From positions 1-64,000 of the forward strand of contig JBDRKJ010000002.1 of assembly GCA_043814035.1 (NCBI GenBank): a stretch of 64,000 bases of DNA, in the 5' to 3' direction. The position numbers and the translations under genes were made by a program. Source of the stretch: Peribacter sp043814035 (GTDB taxonomy: Bacteria > Patescibacteriota > Gracilibacteria > Peribacterales > Peribacteraceae). Below are positions 7,661 through 16,383 of the stretch, piece by piece. Each line of letters opens with the position of its first letter. Position 1 is the stretch's first letter. Under the pieces are notes generated by a model. The model did not search any database and was not told the DNA's origin. It saw only the letters and a list, made by a program, of their open reading frames with translations.

Positions 7661-9466
7661 TCACTCCCACTCGATTGTCGCAGGGGGTTTACTCGTGAGA
7701 TCGTAGAAGACGAAGTCGATGCCGGGTAGCTCCATGATCCGCTGTGTCATTCGCTTCAGTACATCCTCCGGAAGTGCCGCCGCACGCGCCGTCATTGCTT
7801 CTTGTGATTCCACAGGCCGCAGCACAATAGATTGACCACCAGATGTTTCGCCGAACGGCAACAGCACCACGGGGAACTGCCAGATCGCTTCGTAGAGATC
7901 GGCACGATGCATCTCTTCGGTGACGATGGCATCGGCCTCGCGCAGTAGATCCGCACGTTCTTTGGTGATGGCTCCCGGTGAGAAGATAAAGGAGCGCGGT
8001 TCTGTGGAGGACGTGCAGAACAGAACACGGTTGAACTCGCGGCGACGGTTGGGGATCTCAGTGGCAAAGCGCCAGAGCTGCTCAGTGAGTGCGCACGGCT
8101 CCTTCGCAAAGAGCGCCAGTGCATGACGATACGTGCGTCCGTCGCCCTGCACTCCTACACTTTTCACGGGCAGCACCGCCCAGCTCCCCGCCCACCGCTT
8201 GATACCGACATCATCGACCGTGAGCGCATCGGGTTTGTTGGCGCAGAGAATGCGTACCCCGAGCCCAGGACCCGGGAACGGGTGTCGCCATACAAGCTCA
8301 TGTGCGAGCCCCAGCTCCTCGCCGAGTGCACGGACCTCATCTTTATAGAGCTCCTTGAGCGGCTCCACGACGAGACCCTTCTTGAGCATCTCCTGAATCG
8401 CCGGCACGCGGTTGTGATGCGTCTTGATGTGATCGGCATGCTTGGTGCCTTTGGTTTCGATGGTATCAGGGTAAATCGTCCCCTGCCCCAGCATCCATCC
8501 GTCGGAAACCGTGAGACCAAGTTCCTCACTCACACGCCTCTGCACAGAGAGAAACGTATCGCCGATGACGCGTCGCTTCTCTTCGGGATCCATGACCCCC
8601 TCAAGAGCAGCAAAGAACTCCGCCGATGCATCTTCGATGCGCACATTCGTCACCCCCAGTCGCTCGAAGGCAGCGCGAATCTCGGTAATTTCATTTTTGC
8701 GCATGAGGCCGGTATCAATCAGGAGCCCTTGCACCCGGTGTGCCCCCAACACTTCATTGAGCAGTACGAACGCCACGGTGGAATCCACCCCGCCCGATAC
8801 CAACATGAAGACACGACGATCCTTCACTTGTTCCGCGATTTCATCGCCGATGCGCTTGGCATAGCCTTCAACAGACCATGGCGTGGCGGGGCAGAGCTCG
8901 ACGAAGCGGCGGAGCATCTCGGTACCGTGCTCGGTATGTGTGACTTCGGGATGGAACTGCACGGCGAAGAATTTGCGACGCGGATCTTCGAACCCCGCAT
9001 GCGTGCAGCTCTCGGATGTCGCAGTAAGCTGGAACCCTTCAGGGAGAATAGAGGCTTCATCTCCATGAGACATCCACACAGTGCACCGCTCGCCAATATC
9101 TTTGAGCAGAATGCCTCCCCCGTTCACCGGCCGAATCTCGGTGTGGCCGTACTCCTTCACCTTGCCGGCCGTCACCGTGCCCTTCAGTGTCTTGGTCATC
9201 CACTGTAATCCGTAGCAAATCCCCAGCACTGGCACCCCGAGTGAGAATATCTTGGCATCGGCCGAAGGGCTTGCCTTGTCATACACACTCTGTGGCCCAC
9301 CCGAGAGAATAATGCCGGCAGCCGCCTTCAATTCCTTCGCTGGAGTGGAGGGATCGCGAATCTCGGAGTATGCCCCCAAACTGCGTACACGACGCGCGAT
9401 GAGATGTGCATACTGTCCGCCAAAATCGAGGATGATGATGGGCCGTCTGGTAGACGTTTCTGTCAT
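7661..9466 (-). CDS. guaA: GMP synthase (glutamine-hydrolysing)
   Basis: Aminates XMP to GMP in purine synthesis. Residues 1-200 are the class I glutamine amidotransferase domain (IILDFGGQYAHLI, nucleophile Cys in GICYGLQ, the His/Glu pair in QFHPEVTHTEHG). Next comes the ATP pyrophosphatase domain with the P-loop VSGGVDSTVA, then the C-terminal dimerisation domain ending in KPPATIEWE, the normal GuaA terminus. 601 residues, slightly longer than the usual ~525, the extra being loops in the C-terminal half. Its promoter overlaps the divergent promoter of the gene at 9532. Confidence 0.97.
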   Translation of the reverse strand: MTETSTRRPIIILDFGGQYAHLIARRVRSLGAYSEIRDPSTPAKELKAAAGIILSGGPQSVYDKASPSADAKIFSLGVPVLGICYGLQWMTKTLKGTVTAGKVKEYGHTEIRPVNGGGILLKDIGERCTVWMSHGDEASILPEGFQLTATSESCTHAGFEDPRRKFFAVQFHPEVTHTEHGTEMLRRFVELCPATPWSVEGYAKRIGDEIAEQVKDRRVFMLVSGGVDSTVAFVLLNEVLGAHRVQGLLIDTGLMRKNEITEIRAAFERLGVTNVRIEDASAEFFAALEGVMDPEEKRRVIGDTFLSVQRRVSEELGLTVSDGWMLGQGTIYPDTIETKGTKHADHIKTHHNRVPAIQEMLKKGLVVEPLKELYKDEVRALGEELGLAHELVWRHPFPGPGLGVRILCANKPDALTVDDVGIKRWAGSWAVLPVKSVGVQGDGRTYRHALALFAKEPCALTEQLWRFATEIPNRRREFNRVLFCTSSTEPRSFIFSPGAITKERADLLREADAIVTEEMHRADLYEAIWQFPVVLLPFGETSGGQSIVLRPVESQEAMTARAAALPEDVLKRMTQRIMELPGIDFVFYDLTSKPPATIEWE

Positions 9467-9472
9467 GCAAAC

Positions 9473-9500
9473 AGGATAGCCCGAGATGGCATATTGACAA
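9473..9500 (-). promoter_or_regulatory. guaA promoter
   Basis: Minus strand: TTGTCA (9500-9495), 16-nt spacer, TATCCT (9478-9473), 6 nt to the guaA ATG. Its -35 shares bases with the opposite-strand TTGACA of the next gene. Confidence 0.55.
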
Positions 9501-9522
9501 AAGCCGAAGCGGGAGAGAACAT
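9494..9522 (+). promoter_or_regulatory. Promoter of the orphan gene at 9532
   Basis: Perfect TTGACA (9494-9499), 17-nt spacer, GAACAT (9517-9522), 9 nt to ATG 9532. The -35 overlaps the guaA -35 on the other strand, so the two genes probably compete for polymerase. Confidence 0.5.
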
Positions 9523-9531
9523 GCGCCTCCT

Positions 9532-10125
9532 ATGCCCACCCCTTCCGCCATCGATCTTCTAAAAAAAGAACTCACAAACGCACCCAAACTCGCCGACAGA
9601 GCGCTGAGGGAACGTACTGAGCAATACAAACCAGAAGACGGCGATTCGCCTGAGAAAATCGCAAGACGTCTTGGTCACATCAGAGCTGAAACGGGAAGAT
9701 TCTGCGAGGGTATGCGCGATCTATTGCATAGCAGCGCACATATGCGGACGACGACCCCTCTCGAGCAGATCGAAGGATCCGAAGCAGGTGTTCAGAGTGC
9801 CCTCGATGTTCTCCAAGCTACCTTTGATTCTATCGAACCCGGAAGCACCGCTGAGTCCACTCTCGTAGATATCGCACACGCGCACGCAAAATTCCGCGCG
9901 CAAATGGCCGCCATGCTTGTAGCGGTAGAGCTGATCGAAGCAGCTGCTACCCCACGAACGGTTCAACCTCTTGAGCCCGATCCGGATGATACGCCCACCG
10001 ATCCCATCCAGCCTCCCGTTGTTGTTGAAGGCGCAGAAGGTCCAGCCGATGTAGAAATCACCTGGGCAGAAAAAGTGACTCCCGGTGAAGACGGCGGAGG
10101 ATCACCCAGCCAGCGAGCGGGGTGA
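9532..10125 (+). CDS. Hypothetical protein with helical core and acidic proline-rich tail
   Basis: 197 residues. Residues 1-150 are predicted helical and charged (IDLLKKELTNAPKLADRALR; AHAKFRAQMAAMLVAVELIE). Residues 155-197 are a low-complexity tail rich in Pro, Asp, Gly and Glu (EPDPDDTPTDPIQPP). No domain, signal or membrane segment recognised. The last 24 bp overlap the end of the convergent O-antigen-ligase-like gene. The promoter resembles that of the orphan at 7301, but the proteins show no clear similarity. Confidence 0.6.
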   Translation: MPTPSAIDLLKKELTNAPKLADRALRERTEQYKPEDGDSPEKIARRLGHIRAETGRFCEGMRDLLHSSAHMRTTTPLEQIEGSEAGVQSALDVLQATFDSIEPGSTAESTLVDIAHAHAKFRAQMAAMLVAVELIEAAATPRTVQPLEPDPDDTPTDPIQPPVVVEGAEGPADVEITWAEKVTPGEDGGGSPSQRAG

Positions 10126-11460
10126 TGACAATCGCGTTCCGAGCAGTAACCAGACGGTGTACGCCACGGCACTGTCTTCCCATGCATGAAGCACAAGGGC
10201 GGCAATGCTGATACCCAGAAAGAGGATGAAGACAGGCGAAGAAATGGTGGCACGAGTAAGTGAGAGTAACAGCATGATCGTGAGAGCAACAAAGAGGATG
10301 AATCCCAACATGCCTAGTTCCACGCCAATCTGCAGGTACCAGTTCTCGGGCAGGAACGGGCAGCGACAAACATGATCAACCGGCTGCACCTGTGTCGTAC
10401 CGAGAAAGACGCAGAGCATCGGGGTCGTCTTCGCCCACGAGGGATCATCCTGCGGGCGTAAAAAGACACACGTCTCACTCACGCGATTGCTGGCTGGCCC
10501 AGCCGCACCCAGCCCTTCGCCTAGCGGAGAATGGATCATACGCCCCATCGCCTGCAGCGGCCGCACCAGATGCCCGCGCGATGAAGAGAGACGGAAGAAT
10601 ATTGAAGGAAAGAGCAACGTTGCGATGACGCCAACTGTCACACAAGTGAAGACAGCACCAACGATGACCCTCTTGAGTAGTGGGCGCGGCACCGACCGGC
10701 AGAGTGCTGTGATCGTCATGACGGATGCAGCAATCCACGCCGCACGGGAGAACGTGAGAAAGAGTGCAACGAGAATGAACGCCCCCATCACGGCCTGAGC
10801 AAGTGTGATCGCCTTGCGCGAGGCCACCGTCATCAGCAGCACACTGAAGGGAACCAGCAACCACAATCCAAATTGATTCGGCCCGCTCATGGTGCTCTGC
10901 ACACGGCGCAGCGCCGTCTCACTCACCTGTTGGAATGCTGCCAACGGCCCATCGGCAAAGTAGAGCGAGTGCGCGGGGGAGTAGCCAAGCCAGAGAAAGA
11001 ACTTCATCGGCAGGAATACAGTGAGAATGCCATAGAGCGCAATGATGGCACTCACGCCGAGCAGAACCTGCATCGCCATTTTCTGAAACGCTTCGGACCA
11101 TGTCACGCGCCGTACGAACAGGAACGTAACGAGTGGCACGAAATCGTACTTGAATCCGAGGAGTGCGAGCTTCAGATCACCGTGGGTGAGAACCGTCACG
11201 AACACGCTGAGGATGATGAGCGCCACGATCAATCCATCAATCACATCCCACCGCAATCGGCGAGGCTGTGCCTTCACCCACTCGATGACCACTAGAAGAA
11301 GAATGATCCCCAACAGTGCCTCCTTCCACAGAGCAAGAACGGCAAGCGGCGCGTGGCCCTTGCCCATGAGGAGCTTGGTGCCCACCGTCACCAGCAACGC
11401 ATGCAGCGGCAGGAGTGCGAGCAAGACGAGCGTGAGCCGTTCGCGGAGATATTGGAACAT
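10102..11460 (-). CDS. O-antigen ligase/polymerase-like membrane protein (Wzy_C type)
   Basis: About 452 residues with some ten to twelve hydrophobic segments and a large outward loop between the late helices (about residues 270-350, with RGHLVRPLQAMGRMIHSPLGEG), the layout of WaaL/Wzy_C proteins that polymerise or attach glycans outside the membrane. The conserved Arg-containing helix (LFLTFSRAAWIAASV) is present. Start ATG 11460 (MFQYLRERLT); further upstream the frame runs through a REP-like repeat and is not coding. It follows the UDP-GlcNAc 2-epimerase gene on the same strand. Confidence 0.8.
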   Translation of the reverse strand: MFQYLRERLTLVLLALLPLHALLVTVGTKLLMGKGHAPLAVLALWKEALLGIILLLVVIEWVKAQPRRLRWDVIDGLIVALIILSVFVTVLTHGDLKLALLGFKYDFVPLVTFLFVRRVTWSEAFQKMAMQVLLGVSAIIALYGILTVFLPMKFFLWLGYSPAHSLYFADGPLAAFQQVSETALRRVQSTMSGPNQFGLWLLVPFSVLLMTVASRKAITLAQAVMGAFILVALFLTFSRAAWIAASVMTITALCRSVPRPLLKRVIVGAVFTCVTVGVIATLLFPSIFFRLSSSRGHLVRPLQAMGRMIHSPLGEGLGAAGPASNRVSETCVFLRPQDDPSWAKTTPMLCVFLGTTQVQPVDHVCRCPFLPENWYLQIGVELGMLGFILFVALTIMLLLSLTRATISSPVFILFLGISIAALVLHAWEDSAVAYTVWLLLGTRLSSPRSLAG

Positions 11461-11485
11461 ACGGAAAGAATGGCAAGTGTCACAC

Positions 11486-11568
11486 TGAGCGTAGTCGAAG
11501 TGCGGCAGGAGTGAAACAATGTCACAAGCTAAAGTGGTTCGACTGCGCTCACCATGACATTGTTTCAC
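11486..11568. repeat. REP-like palindromic element between wecB and the ligase gene
   Basis: Two inverted cores, TGAGCGTAGTCGAA (11486-11499) and TTCGACTGCGCTCA (11538-11551), plus a perfect 14-bp inverted repeat, GTGAAACAATGTCA (11511-11524) with its complement at 11555-11568. The right arm contains the last codons and stop of the epimerase gene. Cores of this kind are known as interspersed repeats in many environmental bacteria and recur in this window. Confidence 0.75.
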
Positions 11569-12896
11569 ATCTTTAGCCTCTCATCATCGGATCGGAATAC
11601 TTCGCCCGTCTTGAGCACCTTTTCTACGGCATCAATACACTTCGCACTTACATTCTCCCCATAGATTTTGGGTGCTTTGCGCATCTCTGCATTGTCCCAT
11701 ACGTACTCGACGATCTTTTTGATGAGTACTGAATCGGTCGGAGGAGCGATGAGGTTACCGCCCGCCATGGCGGATTCGCTGCGGTCGGATCCGAATCGCA
11801 ACGTCACGCACGGAATACCCATGGCATTCATCTCTTCCTGCATGGAACCGGAATCAGTGGCGCACACCGCGGCCTTGTTCATGGCGGCCATCACGTCGAC
11901 GTATTCCGCCCACACAGGTGAATAGACGAAGTTTGTGTGCTTCTTCGCGAGTGCCTCCACCTCTTTCTTCAGCCCCATCCGCTCGAACGCACGCTCCGTC
12001 TGCGTCATGGTGATGAGCAGAACCTTTCGACCATCCTGAATGAGCGACACCATGGCGTCGTAGATTGCACGGAAACGGTGATCGGATCCGCAGTTTTCGC
12101 GTCGATGGATACAGAAGCGTACAAAATCGCCATCAGCGAGGAGTGGAAAACGCTCGAACACGGTAGATTGATTTATGCGCTCCTGCGCTTCGGCAACTGC
12201 ATCCACCACAGAGTTGCCCACGACGAAGATACGATCTTCTGGAAATCCCTCCCCCTGCAAAAACTCCCGATCCAACTCCACGGGAGCAAGGTGCACACCC
12301 GTCGCGGCCTCACTGCAGCGCGTATTGAACTGTTCGGGGCACGGCTCCAGGCTCCCTCGCTCCCAGTTCTTACGATCCATCAGAAATTCTCTCCACGCAG
12401 CGATATCCCACGTTCCCGGAGTATCAAGACCGAACGCCGACGCACGATAATTTGGCGTGAGCGTACGAATGCCCGCCTCGACGTGTACCGATGCAAAACC
12501 ATGAGAGAACCCTGCATTACTCGCGGCCATGGCCGTAGTCGTATCACCGTGCACGTAAGGGATAACGATCTTCCCCTTCTCCTTCAGTTCTCCGATAACG
12601 AATCCGAGCCTCCCAATGATCTGGCTCACCACCTCGTGCATCGCTCCCCGTACATTCAGGTTGAAATCGGGCTCAGCGCCGTACTCCTTGAGCATCCCTC
12701 CGCTTAAGTTTTCACTGTAGTGCTGCCCGGTGTGCCCCAAAAGAACAAGATGCCCGCGCTTCTTGAGCTCAAAATACAGCGGCAGCTGCTTAATAATATC
12801 GGGCTTGGTAGCGATCATGATCAGATGAACATGCTTCGACGGGTGAGCGGCCACTTCATCGAAGAATCGCTTGGTGCGGTAGGTGATTTCCTTCAT
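11565..12896 (-). CDS. wecB: UDP-N-acetylglucosamine 2-epimerase
   Basis: Converts UDP-GlcNAc to UDP-ManNAc for surface polysaccharide. 443 residues from ATG 12896 (MKEITYRTKRFFDEVAAHPS). Family features: HLIMIATKPDIIKQLPLYFEL at the N-terminus, LLGHTGQHYSENLSGGML, VHGDTTTAMAAS, HVEAGIRTLTPNYRA (signature region), HRRENCG, and ATDSGSMQEEMNAMGIPCVTL for nucleotide binding. It is longer than typical WecB (about 375), with an insertion around the middle (GLDTPGTWDIAAWREFLMDR). ManNAc made here could feed the TagA/WecG-like transferase at 14039. A TATGCT ends 8 nt upstream of the start. Confidence 0.9.
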   Translation of the reverse strand: MKEITYRTKRFFDEVAAHPSKHVHLIMIATKPDIIKQLPLYFELKKRGHLVLLGHTGQHYSENLSGGMLKEYGAEPDFNLNVRGAMHEVVSQIIGRLGFVIGELKEKGKIVIPYVHGDTTTAMAASNAGFSHGFASVHVEAGIRTLTPNYRASAFGLDTPGTWDIAAWREFLMDRKNWERGSLEPCPEQFNTRCSEAATGVHLAPVELDREFLQGEGFPEDRIFVVGNSVVDAVAEAQERINQSTVFERFPLLADGDFVRFCIHRRENCGSDHRFRAIYDAMVSLIQDGRKVLLITMTQTERAFERMGLKKEVEALAKKHTNFVYSPVWAEYVDVMAAMNKAAVCATDSGSMQEEMNAMGIPCVTLRFGSDRSESAMAGGNLIAPPTDSVLIKKIVEYVWDNAEMRKAPKIYGENVSAKCIDAVEKVLKTGEVFRSDDERLKM

Positions 12897-12930
12897 ACAA
12901 AACCAGCATAGCGGCCAAAAGCCGTTCGTA

Positions 12931-13599
12931 CTATACCTGTCCCTCTTTGACGCTCTTCTCGGTAAGTGAGGCACCTTTCGTGACGATACCTTCGACAGAT
13001 ATAACCTCCTTCTTGATGAGTTTCTCGCCCTCGAAGGTGTAGATATACGGTGTGCAAAGGCCGATTTCGAGTGCAGCAGTCGCATCGGGTTCCAAGTGAT
13101 CCAAATACTTGATAATGGGTCGCAGACTGTTGCCGTGTGCCTCAACGAGTACCGTCTCGCCCTGTACAACGTGCGGAAAAATCTTCTCGAGAAAGTACGG
13201 AAGCGTGCGCTTTTCACAATCTTCCATACTCTCGCCGTTGGGTGGTCGTGTGAAGAAGCTCCGTCGCCAGAGCTGCACCTGTTCTTTGCCGTACTTCTCT
13301 GCCGTCTCGGCTTTATTGAGACCCTGTAAATCGCCGTAGTGCCGCTCATTGAGCGCCGTATCGGCCTCAACGGGGATCTTGGTTTGCTTGAGTGTTTTGA
13401 GCATAATGTCGAGCGTCTCGGATGCCCGAATCAGCTTGGATGTGAATGCGCGATCGAATTGGAATGTGGAGAGTGCTTCGCCAGACCTGGCCGCATCTGC
13501 GCGCCCCCGATCTGTAAGAGGGACATCGGTCCAGCCTGTGAAGCGATTTTCAAGGTTCCACTGCGATTGGCCGTGACGGACGAGGATGAGAATGCCCAT
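12931..13599 (-). CDS. gpmA: 2,3-bisphosphoglycerate-dependent phosphoglycerate mutase
   Basis: Interconverts 3- and 2-phosphoglycerate in glycolysis. The phosphorylated His sits in LVRHGQSQWN near the N-terminus; NRFTGWTDVPLT, the catalytic Glu in LNERHYGDLQG and the second His in EAHGNSLRPIIKYLD are all present. 222 residues, near the usual length. Divergent from the small membrane protein at 13662, with only 62 nt between the two starts. Confidence 0.96.
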   Translation of the reverse strand: MGILILVRHGQSQWNLENRFTGWTDVPLTDRGRADAARSGEALSTFQFDRAFTSKLIRASETLDIMLKTLKQTKIPVEADTALNERHYGDLQGLNKAETAEKYGKEQVQLWRRSFFTRPPNGESMEDCEKRTLPYFLEKIFPHVVQGETVLVEAHGNSLRPIIKYLDHLEPDATAALEIGLCTPYIYTFEGEKLIKKEVISVEGIVTKGASLTEKSVKEGQV

Positions 13600-13605
13600 G
13601 CTCTA

Positions 13606-13614
13606 AGCCTAGCA
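13606..13614 (-). promoter_or_regulatory. gpmA extended -10
   Basis: TGC-TAGGCT on the minus strand, 6 nt before the gpmA ATG. The extended TGn motif may replace a -35, which is not obvious. Confidence 0.45.
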
Positions 13615-13661
13615 GAGACACTTGCGCTCTGCATGGCAAGACAGTGTACAATCCCTCTCAC

Positions 13662-13979
13662 ATGGACTGGCATCGCGTTTCTAACCTCCGTTTCTTCCAC
13701 ACCATTGGGTGGGCTGTGCTGCTGTGTGCACTTATCGTCGCAGTAGCAGCCACACTGGGCCGTGCCACGCTCAACCTGAATGCCGCCCTCACCGACAAGC
13801 CCGACATTGCGATCTACCTACTTTTGCCCGAGGAGGAAATCGGACGCACCGTGCTTCTGCGGGAAAAGGACAACGAGCGCGACTACTTAGCCGAAACAAA
13901 AGACGGTCCCAAGCTTGTGCGCTTAAAGAGAGGCGAGAACCAGTGGTACGTGGAAGAGGTACAGCAATTGAGAGAGTGA
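13662..13979 (+). CDS. Hypothetical single-pass membrane protein
   Basis: 105 residues from ATG 13662. One membrane segment (IGWAVLLCALIVAVAATLG, about residues 15-34) is followed by a charged extracytoplasmic or cytoplasmic domain of about 65 residues (LLPEEEIGRTVLLREKDNER). No known family. A TACAAT (13647-13652) ends 9 nt before the start, and the longer reading from GTG 13644 would overlap it. It is followed after 59 nt by the TagA-like gene on the same strand. Confidence 0.65.
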   Translation: MDWHRVSNLRFFHTIGWAVLLCALIVAVAATLGRATLNLNAALTDKPDIAIYLLLPEEEIGRTVLLREKDNERDYLAETKDGPKLVRLKRGENQWYVEEVQQLRE

Positions 13980-14038
13980 TGTGAATAGTGAAAGTAACAC
14001 TCGTTTTGAAGAAGCTATACGCTGTAAACTTCACGCGT

Positions 14039-14785
14039 ATGTCTTCCCCACGTGTTTCCCTCCTCGGCGTACCTATAGACCCCGTCACGCAGACGGAGGC
14101 TGTAACCATGATTCGAGAATTTCTGCAGGAAGAAAAGCAGAGACATGTCATGACACCGAATAATGAAATGCTGGTCGAAACAGTGCACTCCACGCCATTT
14201 CGGGAACTTTTGAATAAAGCAGACCTGAATATCCCTGATTCGGTGGGCCTGCTCTGGATGGCGCGTCTCACGAGACAACGCCTCCCCGAACGTGTGACAG
14301 GCGTCGATACGGTCACCGCACTGTGTCGCACACTCACAGAAGACACACCCATTTTCCTGCTCGGCGCACAAGAGGGCATCGCAGAAGCTGCCGCGCAGTC
14401 ACTGATGAATGAGAATCCGCACCTCAAAGTGGCGGGCTGCTTTGCAGGAACTCCGCGGGAAGAAGATGCGCCAACGATTCTCAACATGATTCGCGCCGCC
14501 GCACCACATCTGCTGCTTGTGGCTTACGGCGCTCCAGCCCAGGATTTCTGGATTGCGAAGTATTTGAAGGAACTGCCTTCCGTACGTGTCGCCATGGGCA
14601 TCGGCGGTACGTTCGATTTTCTCGCCGACAAGCGCAAGCGTGCCCCTGCATGGATGCGAGGCATAGGGCTTGAATGGTTCTGGCGACTGATCCAGGAACC
14701 CACCAGAATCGGCAGAATCTGGAGAGCTGTTGTGGTGTTCCCTCTCTTGGTTCTGCGCTACGGCAAAAATGTCCCGAAGAAATAG
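14039..14785 (+). CDS. WecG/TagA/CpsF family glycosyltransferase (GT26)
   Basis: Family members transfer ManNAc or ManNAcA from UDP-sugar to an undecaprenyl-linked acceptor. 248 residues with the family blocks TPNNEMLVETV, NIPDSVGLLWMARL, RVTGVDTVTALC, IFLLGAQEGIAEAAA, LLVAYGAPAQDFWI and AMGIGGTFDFLADKRKRAPAWM. The C-terminus (WRAVVVFPLLVLRYG) is hydrophobic and may touch the membrane. The start is ATG 14039 (MSSPRVSLLGVPID), with TAAACT ending 8 nt upstream. Together with the UDP-GlcNAc 2-epimerase it suggests a ManNAc-containing surface glycan. Confidence 0.9.
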   Translation: MSSPRVSLLGVPIDPVTQTEAVTMIREFLQEEKQRHVMTPNNEMLVETVHSTPFRELLNKADLNIPDSVGLLWMARLTRQRLPERVTGVDTVTALCRTLTEDTPIFLLGAQEGIAEAAAQSLMNENPHLKVAGCFAGTPREEDAPTILNMIRAAAPHLLLVAYGAPAQDFWIAKYLKELPSVRVAMGIGGTFDFLADKRKRAPAWMRGIGLEWFWRLIQEPTRIGRIWRAVVVFPLLVLRYGKNVPKK

Positions 14786-14886
14786 AAAACAAAACAAGAA
14801 ACATAAACAGGAACAAAAAAAGACACTCACTTCCGCGAAGAAGAATTAAGGCGTCTTGCAGAAAATATTTGTATGACGGAATGGGG

Positions 14887-14961
14887 TTTACTGTTAGGAG
14901 GGTAAGGGAGGTGTCGGGGGGCCTAGGGAACCGAACAAGGTTCCCTGGTCCCCTGACAAAG
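14887..14961 (+). ncRNA. Three-copy hairpin element, copy 1
   Basis: A conserved 5' strand TACTGTTAGGAGGGTAA leads into a long hairpin: left arm from GTCGGGGGGCC to AGGGAACC, loop GAACAA, right arm from GGTTCCCT to CCCTGAC. All 19 pairs form (two G-U wobbles) with one bulged U. Copies 2 and 3 keep the pairing by compensatory changes. It lies in the 232-nt gap after the TagA-like gene, which holds no other gene. No U-run follows, so it is not a simple terminator. Confidence 0.65.
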
Positions 14962-15017
14962 AAAGGACAGAAAAACTCATTCGCCTCCCCCCTTTCCCTC
15001 TGATAGAGTGGCCACCC

Positions 15018-15746
15018 ATGCGCAAAACTCCTCTTCTCATTCTTGGTTGTGGATTGCTATTCACGGCCTGCACACTTCCCACTCCACCAGTTCAGGAGAA
15101 TGAGGATGCCTCTGCATCTTCATCGAGTACGAGCGCAGAAGTGGAATTGCAGGCAGAAGAAATCGGTGAAGGAATGCCACTCACCGAAGAACGAACCGAA
15201 ACAGGATCACTGACCGAGAATATGCTCGCAACAGGTGTGCTCGAGGTAGGGAATCCCCAAGCTCCTCTCACACTTCTCGTCTTCACCGAGCATCACTGCA
15301 GTTACTGCCGCCAGTTCCTCTTCGAGATCTTTCCACGGCTCAAGACTGATTTTCTTGAAGCAGGAAAAGTAAAGCTGCAGATTGCTATGCTCCCGCTACA
15401 GAAGTACCAGAAGAGCACAGAGGCATCGCTCGGTTTCATCTGCAGCGCCAAGCAACAAGGCGGCCTCGCCATGCACGACGCACTCTTTCGCAATCCCAAT
15501 AAATCCAAAGAGGCCATTCATTCCTATGCCGTGGATCTCAAGCTCGACACAGCGGCACTCAGTGAATGTATGAAGAGTGAGCAGGCCGTCGCACTTCTTG
15601 AAGCACAGAAATCCTGGGCACAGAGCCTGGGAATCGATGTGGTGCCGACGTTTTTCCTCAATGGCGAGAAATTCATCGGGCTGCCGTACTACCCCGATTT
15701 ACGCGGTAGAATCGAGGATGCGCTCAAGAAATCGTCAGATCAATAG
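15018..15746 (+). CDS. DsbA/thioredoxin-fold lipoprotein
   Basis: 242 residues. A lipoprotein signal peptide ends in the lipobox LLFTAC (Cys18 as lipidation site), followed by a Ser/Glu-rich linker to about residue 70. A DsbA-like thioredoxin domain follows with active site CSYC (TEHHCSYCRQFL) and the cis-Pro region GIDVVPTFFLNGEKFIG. Family role: oxidises or isomerises disulfides in exported proteins. Here it would be anchored on the outer face of the cell membrane. A TAGAGT ends 8 nt before the ATG. Confidence 0.9.
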   Translation: MRKTPLLILGCGLLFTACTLPTPPVQENEDASASSSSTSAEVELQAEEIGEGMPLTEERTETGSLTENMLATGVLEVGNPQAPLTLLVFTEHHCSYCRQFLFEIFPRLKTDFLEAGKVKLQIAMLPLQKYQKSTEASLGFICSAKQQGGLAMHDALFRNPNKSKEAIHSYAVDLKLDTAALSECMKSEQAVALLEAQKSWAQSLGIDVVPTFFLNGEKFIGLPYYPDLRGRIEDALKKSSDQ

Positions 15747-15788
15747 TTCGCTTGCACAGCTCAACAGGTAGGGGTAGCGTCGCGGGCT

Positions 15789-16094
15789 ATGGAAAGGACA
15801 GGAGCAACACAAGAAACTGGCATCTCTACGCCACAATCATCCCCGAATGGAACAGGGGGATTTCGACGTCTCTGCGCTAACGTCGCTACCCGCGCACGTA
15901 ACTTACTGGGCATGAATGGTGAGGCAAAGGAAGAGGAATCGAAGCCAGACCCATTTCTCCACAAGCTCTATACCATTCATCAGGCGCATGCCCGGAAGCC
16001 CTACGAGAACTTTGAGGAGTTTCTTGCATGGTGGCAGGACCTGCCACGTGACGGACAAACCGCACTCACAGCGGAGTACTTGAGAAAATCCTAG
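15789..16094 (+). CDS. Hypothetical small protein
   Basis: 101 residues. The first 45 are Ser/Thr/Gly-rich and probably disordered; the second half looks folded (FLHKLYTIHQAHARKPYENF, FEEFLAWWQDLP). No family recognised. It converges with the DUF167 gene, leaving 1 nt between them. A possible -10 (TAGCGT) ends about 8 nt before the ATG. Confidence 0.5.
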   Translation: MERTGATQETGISTPQSSPNGTGGFRRLCANVATRARNLLGMNGEAKEEESKPDPFLHKLYTIHQAHARKPYENFEEFLAWWQDLPRDGQTALTAEYLRKS

Positions 16095-16095
16095 C

Positions 16096-16362
16096 TCATC
16101 CAGTAATACGCACAGTCTTGGTTCGCCCGGTTTGCCCACGCACGATTTCAACGTGTGAAAGCGGCACCGAAAATTCCTGTGCCAGAAAACGAATGAGCTG
16201 CGCATTGGCCTTACCATCTTCAGGTGCAGCAGTAATGTCGATTTTGATCGTTCCATCCGCCATCACACCTTTGAGGGCAGTACGCCGGGCTCCGGGATGC
16301 ACGCGAACCTTCAGGGAGACTGAACCCTTCTCCTTCAGCCGCTGATGGAGTGCAGACAACAC
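16096..16362 (-). CDS. DUF167/YggU family protein
   Basis: 88 residues from GTG 16362. It contains the DUF167 core: SLKVRVHPGARR, then KIDITAAPEDGKANAQLIRFL and SHVEIVRGQTGRTKTVRI. The cellular role of the family is unsettled. The start is placed at GTG because a perfect-looking TATACT ends exactly 6 nt upstream; a TTG at 16380 lies upstream of that -10 and is unlikely. The 88-residue product matches normal family size. It lies 21 nt downstream of trmD on the same strand. Confidence 0.85.
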   Translation of the reverse strand: MLSALHQRLKEKGSVSLKVRVHPGARRTALKGVMADGTIKIDITAAPEDGKANAQLIRFLAQEFSVPLSHVEIVRGQTGRTKTVRITG

Positions 16363-16383
16363 TGGAAAAGTATAAACCAAAAG

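Noticed and set aside
8123..9208. Long open frame (361 codons) on the plus strand across guaA
   Set aside because: Complete guaA motifs are on the minus strand; the antisense frame has no domain and low-complexity His/Arg-rich translation typical of a shadow.
11461..11568. N-terminal extension of the O-antigen-ligase-like frame
   Set aside because: It is made of the REP-like repeat; the hydrophobic start MFQYLRERLT follows it.
11937..12707. 256-codon open frame antisense to the UDP-GlcNAc 2-epimerase
   Set aside because: The epimerase is intact and recognisable; the antisense product matches nothing and has no promoter.
12897..13370. Long N-terminal extension of the UDP-GlcNAc 2-epimerase frame
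   Set aside because: The extension is antisense to gpmA and lies upstream of the TATGCT element; family similarity starts at 12896.
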